The notes under the pieces are model-generated. The model made no database searches. It was not told the origin of the DNA and was given only the letters and a program-made list of their open reading frames with translations. From DATKSG01 sp035531775 (GTDB taxonomy: Bacteria; Actinomycetota; Acidimicrobiia; Acidimicrobiales; UBA8190): DNA of 64,000 nucleotides. This document shows positions 44,036-51,060 of the stretch, in pieces (positions within the stretch are counted from its first letter, which is position 1; every line of letters starts with the position of its first letter). Made by a program: the position numbers and the translations under genes. Where the stretch lies: the NCBI GenBank assembly GCA_035531775.1, contig DATKSG010000084.1, positions 1 through 64,000 of the forward strand, given 5' to 3'.

Positions 44036-44391
44036 GCTTCCTCGTCGACCCACCTCTGCTGCTCGGCGCCGGGGCCGCCATTGAGGCAGCCGCCCCCGAT
44101 GAGCGCACGGCGCGTCGCCTGGAGGCTGGCGTGCTCGCCGTCTTCCTCGTGACGTCAATTTCCTTGTACTGCAACGCCCGCTGGACTCACTGGCTGGCCC
44201 GCCTGTGCCGGGCCGACAACGGGCGCGACTGGATGCTCAACTCTGGTGTGTTCCGCTTCGACCACGAACGTGCCGGCCCTCCGACGCATGTGGCCGCCGC
44301 TCTCATATTCCTCACCTACCCGCTGTGGATCCGTATGGGCCGTCAGGCCACCGGTCACCTGGCCCCGACCCGGCCGGGGCGACTTCGGTGA
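44032..44391 (+). CDS. Small membrane protein in the lipid cluster
   Basis: 119 residues, ATG overlapping the aldehyde dehydrogenase stop by four bases. Hydrophobic segments are LEAGVLAVFLVTSISLYCNA and THVAAALIFLTYPLWIRM. Between them lies WTHWLARLCRADNGRDWMLN, then SGVFRFDHE. No family recognised. Its tight coupling on both sides (GTGA into the regulator gene) suggests a membrane role in the same pathway. Confidence 0.65.
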   Translation: MSFLVDPPLLLGAGAAIEAAAPDERTARRLEAGVLAVFLVTSISLYCNARWTHWLARLCRADNGRDWMLNSGVFRFDHERAGPPTHVAAALIFLTYPLWIRMGRQATGHLAPTRPGRLR

Positions 44392-45047
44392 CCGCCGGCG
44401 CCCCGAGCGCCGGCCACGCCGCGGCGGCCAAGGCCCGCCCGGTTCGGCGGGCCATGAGCGACCAGGAGAAGGACGAGCGCCGAAGCGACATCCTGGGCGC
44501 GGCCAAGAAGGTGTTCGCCCGTAAGGGGTACCACTCGACCACCATCGCCGAGATCGCCAAAGCGGCCGAGCTGTCGTACGGGTCTATTTACTGGTATTTC
44601 GACTCCAAAGACGCCTTGTTCCACGCGCTGATGGAGAGCGAGGGCCAGGCCCTGCGCCGACACGTAACCGACGCGCTGGCCACGCCGGCGGCCGGCTCAC
44701 CCGACGCCCCGTTCCGGGCGGCCGTGCAGGCCACCTTCGAGTTCTTCGAGTCCGACCGTGCCCTTGTGAAGCTGCTGTTTCGCGACTCCTACGCCCTGGG
44801 CGACCGGTTCGAGAAGCACCTCTTCGGCATCTACGAGGGCTTCATCTCCGACATCGAGCGCATCATCTCCGACGCCCAGCAGCGCGGCCTGGTGGTCGAG
44901 TGCCCGCCGCGCATGGTGGCCTTCTCGGTGGCGGCGCTGGTGGGCCAGATCGCCCGTCGACGCCTCGTCACCGACGACGGCCTGTCGGCCGGTGTGGTGG
45001 CCGACTTCGTGGTCTCGCTGTTGCTCAACGGCCTGCTGCCCCGCTGA
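44388..45047 (+). CDS. TetR-family transcriptional regulator
   Basis: 219 residues from GTG 44388 (GTGA overlap); ATG 44457 (MSDQEKDERR) is an alternative. The N-terminal DNA-binding domain reads DILGAAKKVFARKGYHSTTI, with recognition helix AELSYGSIYWYFDSKDALFH. The C-terminal half is the ligand-binding helical domain, with LVKLLFRDSYALG as seen in regulators that bind acyl-CoA. It is the best local candidate for the inverted-repeat sites at 33963, 37642 and 40826; no site lies directly before its own gene. Confidence 0.9.
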   Translation: MTAGAPSAGHAAAAKARPVRRAMSDQEKDERRSDILGAAKKVFARKGYHSTTIAEIAKAAELSYGSIYWYFDSKDALFHALMESEGQALRRHVTDALATPAAGSPDAPFRAAVQATFEFFESDRALVKLLFRDSYALGDRFEKHLFGIYEGFISDIERIISDAQQRGLVVECPPRMVAFSVAALVGQIARRRLVTDDGLSAGVVADFVVSLLLNGLLPR

Positions 45048-45065
45048 TCGACGGAACCGAAGGCC

Positions 45066-46577
45066 GTGGACACCGTGGACGAGGAGCGGCTGCCGGTGGT
45101 GGTGAGCGCCGGGCAGAGCCTCGAGCGTGTCGAGGTGGTGAGCGCCGTCGACCTGGCCACCCGGGCCGCCGAGGCGGCCTTCGAGGGCCTCGGGGACCTG
45201 CGCCGGGCCATCGAGGTGGTGTCGATGGTGAACATCCTGTCCCCGGCCCCGCCCGACCCGGCTTCCGCCGTGGCCCGGCGCCTCGGCCTGTCGCCGCAGA
45301 GGGCCGAGGTCACCACCATCGGCGGCAACTCGCCGCAGTGGCTCGTCAACCGGGCGGCCGCCGCTATCGCCGCCGGGGAGCGCCAGGCCGTGCTGGTGGT
45401 GGGCGCCGAGGCACAGCGTTCGGCCAAGCAGGCGAGAGAAGCCAAGCAGTCTCGACCGGCAACTCGGCCACCCGGATCGTCACCGTCGTCTTCGCAGCGC
45501 CCCGCCGGCTCGGAACCCGACCCGGTCATCGGCGACGCCCGCTCGGGAGTGAGCGCGGCCGAGCTCAACGCCGGGCTCATCGCCCCGGTGCACGTCTACG
45601 CCATGTTCGAAAGCGTCCTGGCCCATAGCGCCGGGCGTGACTACGAAACCCAGCGCCGCGCTCTCGGGGACCTGATGGCCCCCTTCACCGAGGTGGCGGC
45701 GGCCAACCCCTTCGCCTGGTTCGCCGAGTCCCGACGCCCCGAGGAGCTGGCCACCATCTCACCCGACAACCGGCTGGTGGCCGAGCCGTATCCCAAGCGC
45801 ATGTGCGCCGTGCTCAACGTCGACCAGGGCGCCGCTGTGGTGGTGACCTCCCTGGCGGCGGCGCGCCGGGCCGGCGTGGAGGACCGAGCCGTCTTCTGCC
45901 TGGCCGGGGCCGAGGCCAACGACGTGTGGTTCCCCTCCGAGCGCCCCGACCCGGGCGCCTCGCCCGGCATCGCCGCCGCCGCTGCTGCGGCTCTGGGCGC
46001 AGCCGGACTCGGCATCGACGACGTCGGGTCCTTCGACTTGTACTCGTGCTTCCCGTGCGTGGTCCAGATGGCGGCGGCCGCCCTCGGCGTGGCCGGCGAC
46101 GACAGCCGCGGCCTGACCGTCACCGGTGGCCTGCCCTACTTCGGCGGCCCGGGGAACAACTACACGCTCCATGCCATCGCCGCCATGACCGACCGCCTGC
46201 GCCGTCTGGGGGGCACCGGCCTCGTCACCGGACTCGGGTGGTACGCCACCAAGCATTCGGTGGGCCTCTACGGGTCCGACCCGCCGGAGGCCGGATGGCG
46301 CACCGGCGACACGGCGCCGGCCCAGGCGGCCATCGATGCCGGGGCCGTGGAGGTGGCCACCGAAGCAGAGGGCCCGGCCACGGTGGTGGCCGGGACGGTG
46401 GTGGCCGGGGCCGGGGGCTCGCCGGCGGCCGCGCCGGTGGTAGCCCGGCTGACCGATGGCCGGCACGTGGCCGCCGCTGCCGAGGAGGACGAGCTCGCCT
46501 CCGTGGCCGGGTGCAACCTGGTCGGCCGGCACATCGTGGTGTCGGGTCCGCTACCGCGCTACCGCCTGCTCGGCTGA
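45066..46577 (+). CDS. Thiolase-fold protein without the standard nucleophile Cys
   Basis: 503 residues. The fold of acetyl-CoA acetyltransferases is recognisable (VVSAGQSLERVEVVSAVDLA, AVLVVGAEAQRSAKQAREAK, SFDLYSCFPCVVQMAAAALG, and GGLPYFGGPGNNYTLHAIAA). Where thiolases have Cys in a CxSG-type turn, this one reads TTIGGNSPQWLVNRAAA. A Ser/Pro/Arg-rich insertion of about 25 residues follows the second block. C-terminal about 70 residues form an extra domain that looks OB-like. It may cleave or condense acyl-CoA by an altered mechanism, or serve as a scaffold. GTG 45066 is 18 bases after the regulator stop. Confidence 0.78.
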   Translation: MDTVDEERLPVVVSAGQSLERVEVVSAVDLATRAAEAAFEGLGDLRRAIEVVSMVNILSPAPPDPASAVARRLGLSPQRAEVTTIGGNSPQWLVNRAAAAIAAGERQAVLVVGAEAQRSAKQAREAKQSRPATRPPGSSPSSSQRPAGSEPDPVIGDARSGVSAAELNAGLIAPVHVYAMFESVLAHSAGRDYETQRRALGDLMAPFTEVAAANPFAWFAESRRPEELATISPDNRLVAEPYPKRMCAVLNVDQGAAVVVTSLAAARRAGVEDRAVFCLAGAEANDVWFPSERPDPGASPGIAAAAAAALGAAGLGIDDVGSFDLYSCFPCVVQMAAAALGVAGDDSRGLTVTGGLPYFGGPGNNYTLHAIAAMTDRLRRLGGTGLVTGLGWYATKHSVGLYGSDPPEAGWRTGDTAPAQAAIDAGAVEVATEAEGPATVVAGTVVAGAGGSPAAAPVVARLTDGRHVAAAAEEDELASVAGCNLVGRHIVVSGPLPRYRLLG

Positions 46578-46648
46578 CCCGGTTCGCCCTCGGCCCGGCC
46601 GCCGGGCAGACTCCCCCGAGAGAATTGCCGAGCACTGGAGGAGCATCG

Positions 46649-47416
46649 ATGTCCGCAGTCGAACGCGAGCGCCGGGGGCACGTGGAGGTCCTGACCATCA
46701 ACCGCCCCGAGGCCCGCAACGCCATCAACGGCGACGTCACGGCGGCCATGAGCGAGGCGCTCGGCGCCGCCGAGCACGACGAGGACTGCTGGGTGGTGGT
46801 GCTCACCGGAGCCGGCGACAAGTCCTTCTCGGCCGGCATGGACCTGAAGGCCTTCGCCTCCGGGCAGGGTGCGGGCATCATCGACGGCCACGGATTCGCC
46901 AGCGTCACCCGTCGGGACTTCCCCAAGCCCCTGATCGCCGCGGTGAACGGGACGGCGCTGGCCGGGGGCTGCGAGATCATGCTGTCGTGCGACCTGGTGG
47001 TGGCGGCCGAGCACGCCACCTTCGGCATCCCCGAAGTGAAACGCGGCCTCATCGCCGGGGCCGGCGGGCTCATCCGCCTTCCCCGTCGGGTGCCGCGCGC
47101 CGTGGCGCTGGAGCTGGCTCTCACCGGCGAGCCCATAGACGCCGCCCGCGCCCTGCAGATCGGCTTGGTCAACCGGGTGGTGCCGAGTTCGCAGCTCATG
47201 GACGAGGCCATGGCCCTGGCCGAGCGCATCGCCGACAACGCGCCGCTGGCCGTGCGCTGCTCGAAGAAGGTCATGCTGGGCAGCGCCGATCTGGCTGAGG
47301 CCGACGCCTGGGCCCTAAACGACAGCACCTTCTCCGAGATCTTCACCTCGGCCGACGCCATGGAGGGCGCCGTGGCCTTCGCCGAGAAGCGCGCCCCCAA
47401 CTGGCAGGGCAAGTAA
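46649..47416 (+). CDS. Enoyl-CoA hydratase
   Basis: 255 residues. VEVLTINRPEARNAINGDVT, GDKSFSAGMDLKAFASGQGA (oxyanion loop), VNGTALAGGCEIMLSCDLVV and GIPEVKRGLIAGAGGLIRLP (active-site Glu) give a full crotonase-fold hydratase. It adds water across the 2,3 double bond made by the dehydrogenase of this cluster. GGAGGAG lies before ATG 46649. The frame is open far upstream, but only antisense-like reading precedes it. Confidence 0.92.
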   Translation: MSAVERERRGHVEVLTINRPEARNAINGDVTAAMSEALGAAEHDEDCWVVVLTGAGDKSFSAGMDLKAFASGQGAGIIDGHGFASVTRRDFPKPLIAAVNGTALAGGCEIMLSCDLVVAAEHATFGIPEVKRGLIAGAGGLIRLPRRVPRAVALELALTGEPIDAARALQIGLVNRVVPSSQLMDEAMALAERIADNAPLAVRCSKKVMLGSADLAEADAWALNDSTFSEIFTSADAMEGAVAFAEKRAPNWQGK

Positions 47417-47418
47417 CG

Positions 47419-47838
47419 GTGACCGCCGGCGCAGCCCGGCTGGCCCCGGCCCTCGAAGGCATCCGCCTGTCGCTGCACGTCCTGGCCGCCGCGCTGTGGG
47501 TGGGGGGCCAGCTGACCCTGGCCGGCCTGGTGCCCGCCGCCCGGCGGCTCGGTGAAGGGGCGGCCGCCACCCTGGCTCGGGCCTTCGCCCGGATCCAGTG
47601 GCCGGCCTATGCCGTGCTGCTCGTCACCGGCATCTGGAACGTGTCGGCCACCTCGAGCGGGCCGTCGCACCTGTGGCAGGGGGTGCTCGGGGCCAAGATA
47701 GGCGTGGTGCTTCTGGCCGGGCTCGGCGCCTTCGTGCACACCCGGTCCAAGAGCAAGGCCGCCATAGCCGCCTGGGGAGCCGTCACCGCCCTGGCCTCGG
47801 TGGCCGCCCTGGTCATGGGCGTGTTCCTGGCCGGCTGA
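47419..47838 (+). CDS. CopD-like membrane protein
   Basis: 139 residues with four hydrophobic segments. SLHVLAAALWVGGQLTLAGL is the first CopD-type helix with its conserved His. RIQWPAYAVLLVTGIWNVSA and GVLGAKIGVVLLAGLGAFVH continue the pattern. CopD proteins are linked to copper uptake, so a supporting role for cytochrome oxidase copper is possible. GTG 47419 is two bases after the hydratase stop. Its stop lies within a 24-base tandem duplication. Confidence 0.75.
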   Translation: MTAGAARLAPALEGIRLSLHVLAAALWVGGQLTLAGLVPAARRLGEGAAATLARAFARIQWPAYAVLLVTGIWNVSATSSGPSHLWQGVLGAKIGVVLLAGLGAFVHTRSKSKAAIAAWGAVTALASVAALVMGVFLAG

Positions 47839-47873
47839 GCAGCGCCCGTCCTGGCCGGCTGAGCAGCGCCCGT
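47826..47873. repeat. Two exact tandem copies of a 24-base unit
   Basis: The unit beginning CCTGGCCGGCTGAGCAGCGC runs 47826-47849 and again 47850-47873 without change. It includes the end of the CopD-like gene (LAG-stop), so a second copy of the C-terminus lies after the stop. A recent slippage duplication is likely. Confidence 0.9.
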
Positions 47874-47978
47874 GCGGAGATGCGCCGCCGCCTTCCGAAT
47901 CAGGGGCAGCCGGGTCTAGGCTGGAATCGTCGCTGCGGTCCCCACTCGCGTGGTGGGGCGTAGAAGGGAAAGAACGCC

Positions 47979-48194
47979 GTGCACCCATTCCTCGCCGAGA
48001 TCTTCGGGCTCGACGGCGTGATCGTGATCATCGTCGTCGCCGTAGTGCTGTTCGGCGGCAGCCAGATCCCCAAGCTGGCCCGCTCGCTCGGATCAGCCCA
48101 GTCCGAATTCAAAAAGGGCCTGGCCGAGGGCGGCGACAAGAACGCGGCCACCAAGGTCGACGGCACCGACGCTGCCGACGCCGCCAAGGAGTAA
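47979..48194 (+). CDS. tatA: Twin-arginine translocase subunit TatA/TatE
   Basis: 71 residues. One membrane helix (DGVIVIIVVAVVLFG) is followed by the hinge GGSQIPKLARSLGSAQSEFK and an acidic/Ala tail, the normal layout. TatA oligomers form the pore for folded exported proteins. GTG 47979 follows GAAGGGAAAG. It is a lone gene; tatC is not in the window. The 140 bases before it hold the tandem repeat and a likely promoter (TAGGCT near 47916). Confidence 0.88.
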   Translation: MHPFLAEIFGLDGVIVIIVVAVVLFGGSQIPKLARSLGSAQSEFKKGLAEGGDKNAATKVDGTDAADAAKE

Positions 48195-48201
48195 TCCGGC
48201 G

Positions 48202-48225
48202 CCGCCCCCCACCCGGGGGTGGCGG
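48202..48225. terminator. GC-rich hairpin between tatA and the next gene
   Basis: CCGCCCCCCACCC faces GGGGGTGGCGG, giving a strong stem directly between the tatA stop (48194) and ATG 48226. It lacks a T tract. It could end tatA transcripts or hinder initiation of the next gene. Confidence 0.35.
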
Positions 48226-48729
48226 ATGCCCTTCGGCCTCCACCAGCTGCTCGAGTACCTCCTGGCCGGCGCGCTCGTCGAACTGTCGGTCCACCTCGGC
48301 CGGGGGCTGCTGCTCCTGATCGGCGGGGTGGCCTTGGCCCTGGCCGCAGCCACCGCCAAAGGCCCGTTGGGGGCGCTGCGCCTGTGCGGGCGGCGATCGC
48401 ACCGCTGGGTGGACCTCACCGTGGCCGGTGCTCTGGCCCTGGCCCCGGTGGTCCCGGCCCTGCGCCCGACGGGGGCCGGCATCGCCGTGGTCGAGGTGGC
48501 CGCCCTCGGCTGGATGCGGCTCACGGCTCACACCGATTACGCCGCGCCGACCCCCGCCGGCGCGGCGATATCTCGCCCCGGCCCGGCGGCCACCGGGCCG
48601 TCATCCACCGAACGCCGGCTGCGGGCCGGGGCCAGGCTCACCGGCGAGGTCCCCGGCCGGCTCCGCCTAGCCTGGCGTGGCGCCCGGGGAGGACCGAACC
48701 CACCGCCGGAGCCCGGGCCACGTCCATAG
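48226..48729 (+). CDS. Membrane protein of unknown function
   Basis: 167 residues. HQLLEYLLAGALVELSVHLG and LLLLIGGVALALAAATAKGP, then VDLTVAGALALAPVVPAL and a VEVAALGWMRL segment, suggest three or four membrane helices. The last 60 residues are Pro/Gly/Arg-rich. No family recognised. ATG 48226 is immediately preceded by a GC-rich hairpin, with GGGGGTGGCGG as a poor ribosome site. Confidence 0.6.
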   Translation: MPFGLHQLLEYLLAGALVELSVHLGRGLLLLIGGVALALAAATAKGPLGALRLCGRRSHRWVDLTVAGALALAPVVPALRPTGAGIAVVEVAALGWMRLTAHTDYAAPTPAGAAISRPGPAATGPSSTERRLRAGARLTGEVPGRLRLAWRGARGGPNPPPEPGPRP

Positions 48730-48760
48730 GCTGGGCGGCACCCGACGAGGTGGAGGCCCC

Positions 48761-50053
48761 ATGCCCGACGACGTGCTCGATACGGCCGACAAGCTCTGGC
48801 GCGGCGAGATCGACATCGCCTCGCTGCACCCCGTGGGCGGCTATAGCGGGGAGCTGGCCGAGATCGACACCGGTGTCGGCTTCGTGCCCTCCTTCGCCAA
48901 CGTCTCCGCTTTCGCCACCGGTGACGGTCTGGTCCTGGTCGACACGGGGTCGGTGTTCGTGGCCCAATCCGTCCACCGCAGCGTGCGGGCTTGGTCCGGC
49001 GAGCCGCTGCACACCGCCATCTACTCCCACGGCCACGTGGACCACGTCTTCGGGGTCCCGGTGTGGGAAGCCGAGTCGGCTGAGCGAGGGTGGCCGGCCC
49101 CGGTGGTGGTGGCCCACCGGGCGTTGCCGGCTCGCTTCGACCGCTACATCCTGACCGCCGGCTACAACGCCGTGATCAACCAGCGCCAGTTCGGGGTCCC
49201 GGGCCTCGAGTGGCCGACCGTCTACCGCTACCCCGACACCACCTACGACGATCACCTGGACCTGGAGGTCGGGTCCATGTCCTTCGCCCTGCACCACGCC
49301 CGGGGGGAGACCGACGACCACACCTGGACCTGGGTGCCCGAGCACCGGGCGCTGTGTTGCGGCGACTTGTTCATCTGGGCATCGCCCAATGCCGGCAACC
49401 CCCAGAAGGTCCAGCGCTACCCGCGCCAGTGGGCCGCCGCCTTGCGCCAGATGCTGGTGCTCGAGCCCGAGGTCCTGCTACCGGGCCATGGCTTTCCGGT
49501 GGTCGGCTCCGACCGGGTCAGCCAGGCCTTGACCGACACGGCTGACCTACTCGATTCCTTGGTGGACCAGGCCCTGGCCCTCATGAACGCCGGTGCCCGC
49601 CTAGACGAGGTCATCCACGCCGTGCGCGCCCCGGCCCAGCTCCTGGATCGTCCCTACCTGCAACCGGTCTACGACGAGCCGGAGTTCGTGGTGCGCAACA
49701 TCTGGCGTCTGTACGGGGGGTGGTGGGACGGGAACCCGGCCACCTTGAAGCCGGCGTCCGAGTCGGCCCTGGCCGTCGAGCTGGCCGGGCTGTGCGGCGG
49801 GGCCGGGGCCCTGGCCGACCGGGCCTTGGCCCTCCTCGAGGCAGTGGACCGGCCCGACCAGGACGAGGCGTGGCGACTGGCCGGACATCTGGCCGAGCTG
49901 GCCTCACTGGCCGCACCCGGGGACCCCGGCGTCCAGCGGGTGCGGGCCAGGGTCTTCTCGGCACGGGCCGAGGGCTCGACATCCACCATGGCCAAAGGGG
50001 TCTTCAACTGGGCGGCCCGGGAGTCGGCCGCCGGGTCCGCATCCGGCGGCTGA
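48761..50053 (+). CDS. MBL-fold metallohydrolase (alkylsulfatase-like)
   Basis: 430 residues. The metal site is IYSHGHVDHVFGVPVWEAES (HxHxDH), with further ligands in HHARGETDDHTWTWVPEHRA and CGDLFIW and PGHGFPVVG. After the MBL domain, residues 275 onward form a helical dimerisation region (YDEPEFVVRNIWRLYGGWWD) like that of SdsA1/YjcS alkyl sulfatases. The sterol-carrier-type C-terminal domain of those enzymes is missing, making it shorter than their usual 600 or more residues. It may cleave alkyl sulfates or other esters. GGTGGAGG precedes ATG 48761. Confidence 0.82.
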   Translation: MPDDVLDTADKLWRGEIDIASLHPVGGYSGELAEIDTGVGFVPSFANVSAFATGDGLVLVDTGSVFVAQSVHRSVRAWSGEPLHTAIYSHGHVDHVFGVPVWEAESAERGWPAPVVVAHRALPARFDRYILTAGYNAVINQRQFGVPGLEWPTVYRYPDTTYDDHLDLEVGSMSFALHHARGETDDHTWTWVPEHRALCCGDLFIWASPNAGNPQKVQRYPRQWAAALRQMLVLEPEVLLPGHGFPVVGSDRVSQALTDTADLLDSLVDQALALMNAGARLDEVIHAVRAPAQLLDRPYLQPVYDEPEFVVRNIWRLYGGWWDGNPATLKPASESALAVELAGLCGGAGALADRALALLEAVDRPDQDEAWRLAGHLAELASLAAPGDPGVQRVRARVFSARAEGSTSTMAKGVFNWAARESAAGSASGG

Positions 50054-50093
50054 GCCGTGCGTGGCCAACTACTACCCCTCGGGTGACCTTGGC

Positions 50094-50099
50094 TAAGGT
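50094..50099 (+). promoter_or_regulatory. Candidate -10 (TAAGGT) of a leaderless promoter
   Basis: TAAGGT ends seven bases before GTG 50107, the start of the cytochrome oxidase operon. No ribosome site is present. Confidence 0.45.
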
Positions 50100-50106
50100 C
50101 GGCGCC

Positions 50107-51060
50107 GTGAACGACCCGACCAACGGCACGGTCGCGCCCGTGCGCCTGCAGCGACGTCTCCTGACCGTCGTCGCCGCCATCGCCCTGCCCGTGGTGCTCG
50201 GCGGTTGCCAGGTCCCGCGGTTCTACGGCTACCGGGGGGCCACCCGGCAGGGGCATGACGAGTTCATGCTCTACGCCGGAACTTTCATCGCCGCCATTGC
50301 CGTGGGGGCCTTCACCGGGCTGCTCATCCTGTGGGCCGTGGTGCGCTACCGGCGGCGCTCCGACGAGATGCCCCGCCAATTCCAGTACCACATCCCCCTG
50401 GAGATCACCTACACCATCGTCCCGATCTTGATGGTGCTGGTGCTGTTCGGCTTCACCGTGATCGACGAGAACAAGGTGGACGCCGTGGTCAACCATCCCG
50501 ACGTCACGGTCAACGTGTACGCCTTTCAGTGGGGCTGGGAGTTCGACTACCCCGGTGCCCAGGTGACGATTCAGGGCGAAACGTCCACTGACCCCGACCC
50601 GGTGGGGCCGGCCGGCCCGTCGGGGCCTCCGTGCGCCCCGGCCATCGACTGCCTCGGCCCCGGCCTGGTGCTGCCGGCCGGGGAGACGGCCCAGATCAAC
50701 TTGCGATCACGTGACGTGATCCACGGCTTCTATGTGCCGGAGTTCAACTTCTCGCGCTATGCCCAGCCTGGCGTGCTCAACCAGTTCGACTTCACACCCA
50801 CCAACGCCGGCGTCTACCGGGCCCAGTGCACGCAGTTCTGCGGGCTCTACCACTCGATCATGCTGTTCCACGTGGTGGCCATGGCCCCGGCTCAGTTCCA
50901 GGCCTGGTTGAGCGCCGAGCGCTCGAAAAACCAGCCCTCGCCGGCGAACACCGGCGGCGGCAATTACCCCAATGTGGCCACCACACAGAACAGCCCGTAC
51001 ACGCCAGTCGGCGGGGCACTGTCACGTCGATCCACCAACCGGACGAAGGCACCCGTATGA
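50107..51060 (+). CDS. ctaC: Cytochrome c oxidase subunit II
   Basis: 317 residues. A lipobox-like VVLGGC suggests lipid anchoring, and two membrane helices follow (about residues 60-85 and 100-125). The CuA site reads QCTQFCGLYHSIM with the upstream His in DVIHGFYVPEFN. It passes electrons from cytochrome c to subunit I. A Pro/Gly-rich insert (VGPAGPSGPPCAP) containing two cysteines lies in the cupredoxin domain. The stop overlaps ctaD by four bases. Confidence 0.95.
   Translation: MNDPTNGTVAPVRLQRRLLTVVAAIALPVVLGGCQVPRFYGYRGATRQGHDEFMLYAGTFIAAIAVGAFTGLLILWAVVRYRRRSDEMPRQFQYHIPLEITYTIVPILMVLVLFGFTVIDENKVDAVVNHPDVTVNVYAFQWGWEFDYPGAQVTIQGETSTDPDPVGPAGPSGPPCAPAIDCLGPGLVLPAGETAQINLRSRDVIHGFYVPEFNFSRYAQPGVLNQFDFTPTNAGVYRAQCTQFCGLYHSIMLFHVVAMAPAQFQAWLSAERSKNQPSPANTGGGNYPNVATTQNSPYTPVGGALSRRSTNRTKAPV

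Noticed and set aside
44150..44157. TGACGTCA resembling the operator half-sites
   Set aside because: It is inside the 44032-44391 gene, lacks the flanking TARAC and -10 context, and is too short.
50705..50721. 17-base perfect palindrome GATCACGTGACGTGATC
   Set aside because: It lies inside ctaC and codes the conserved DVIHG copper-site segment, so coding constraint and chance explain it.
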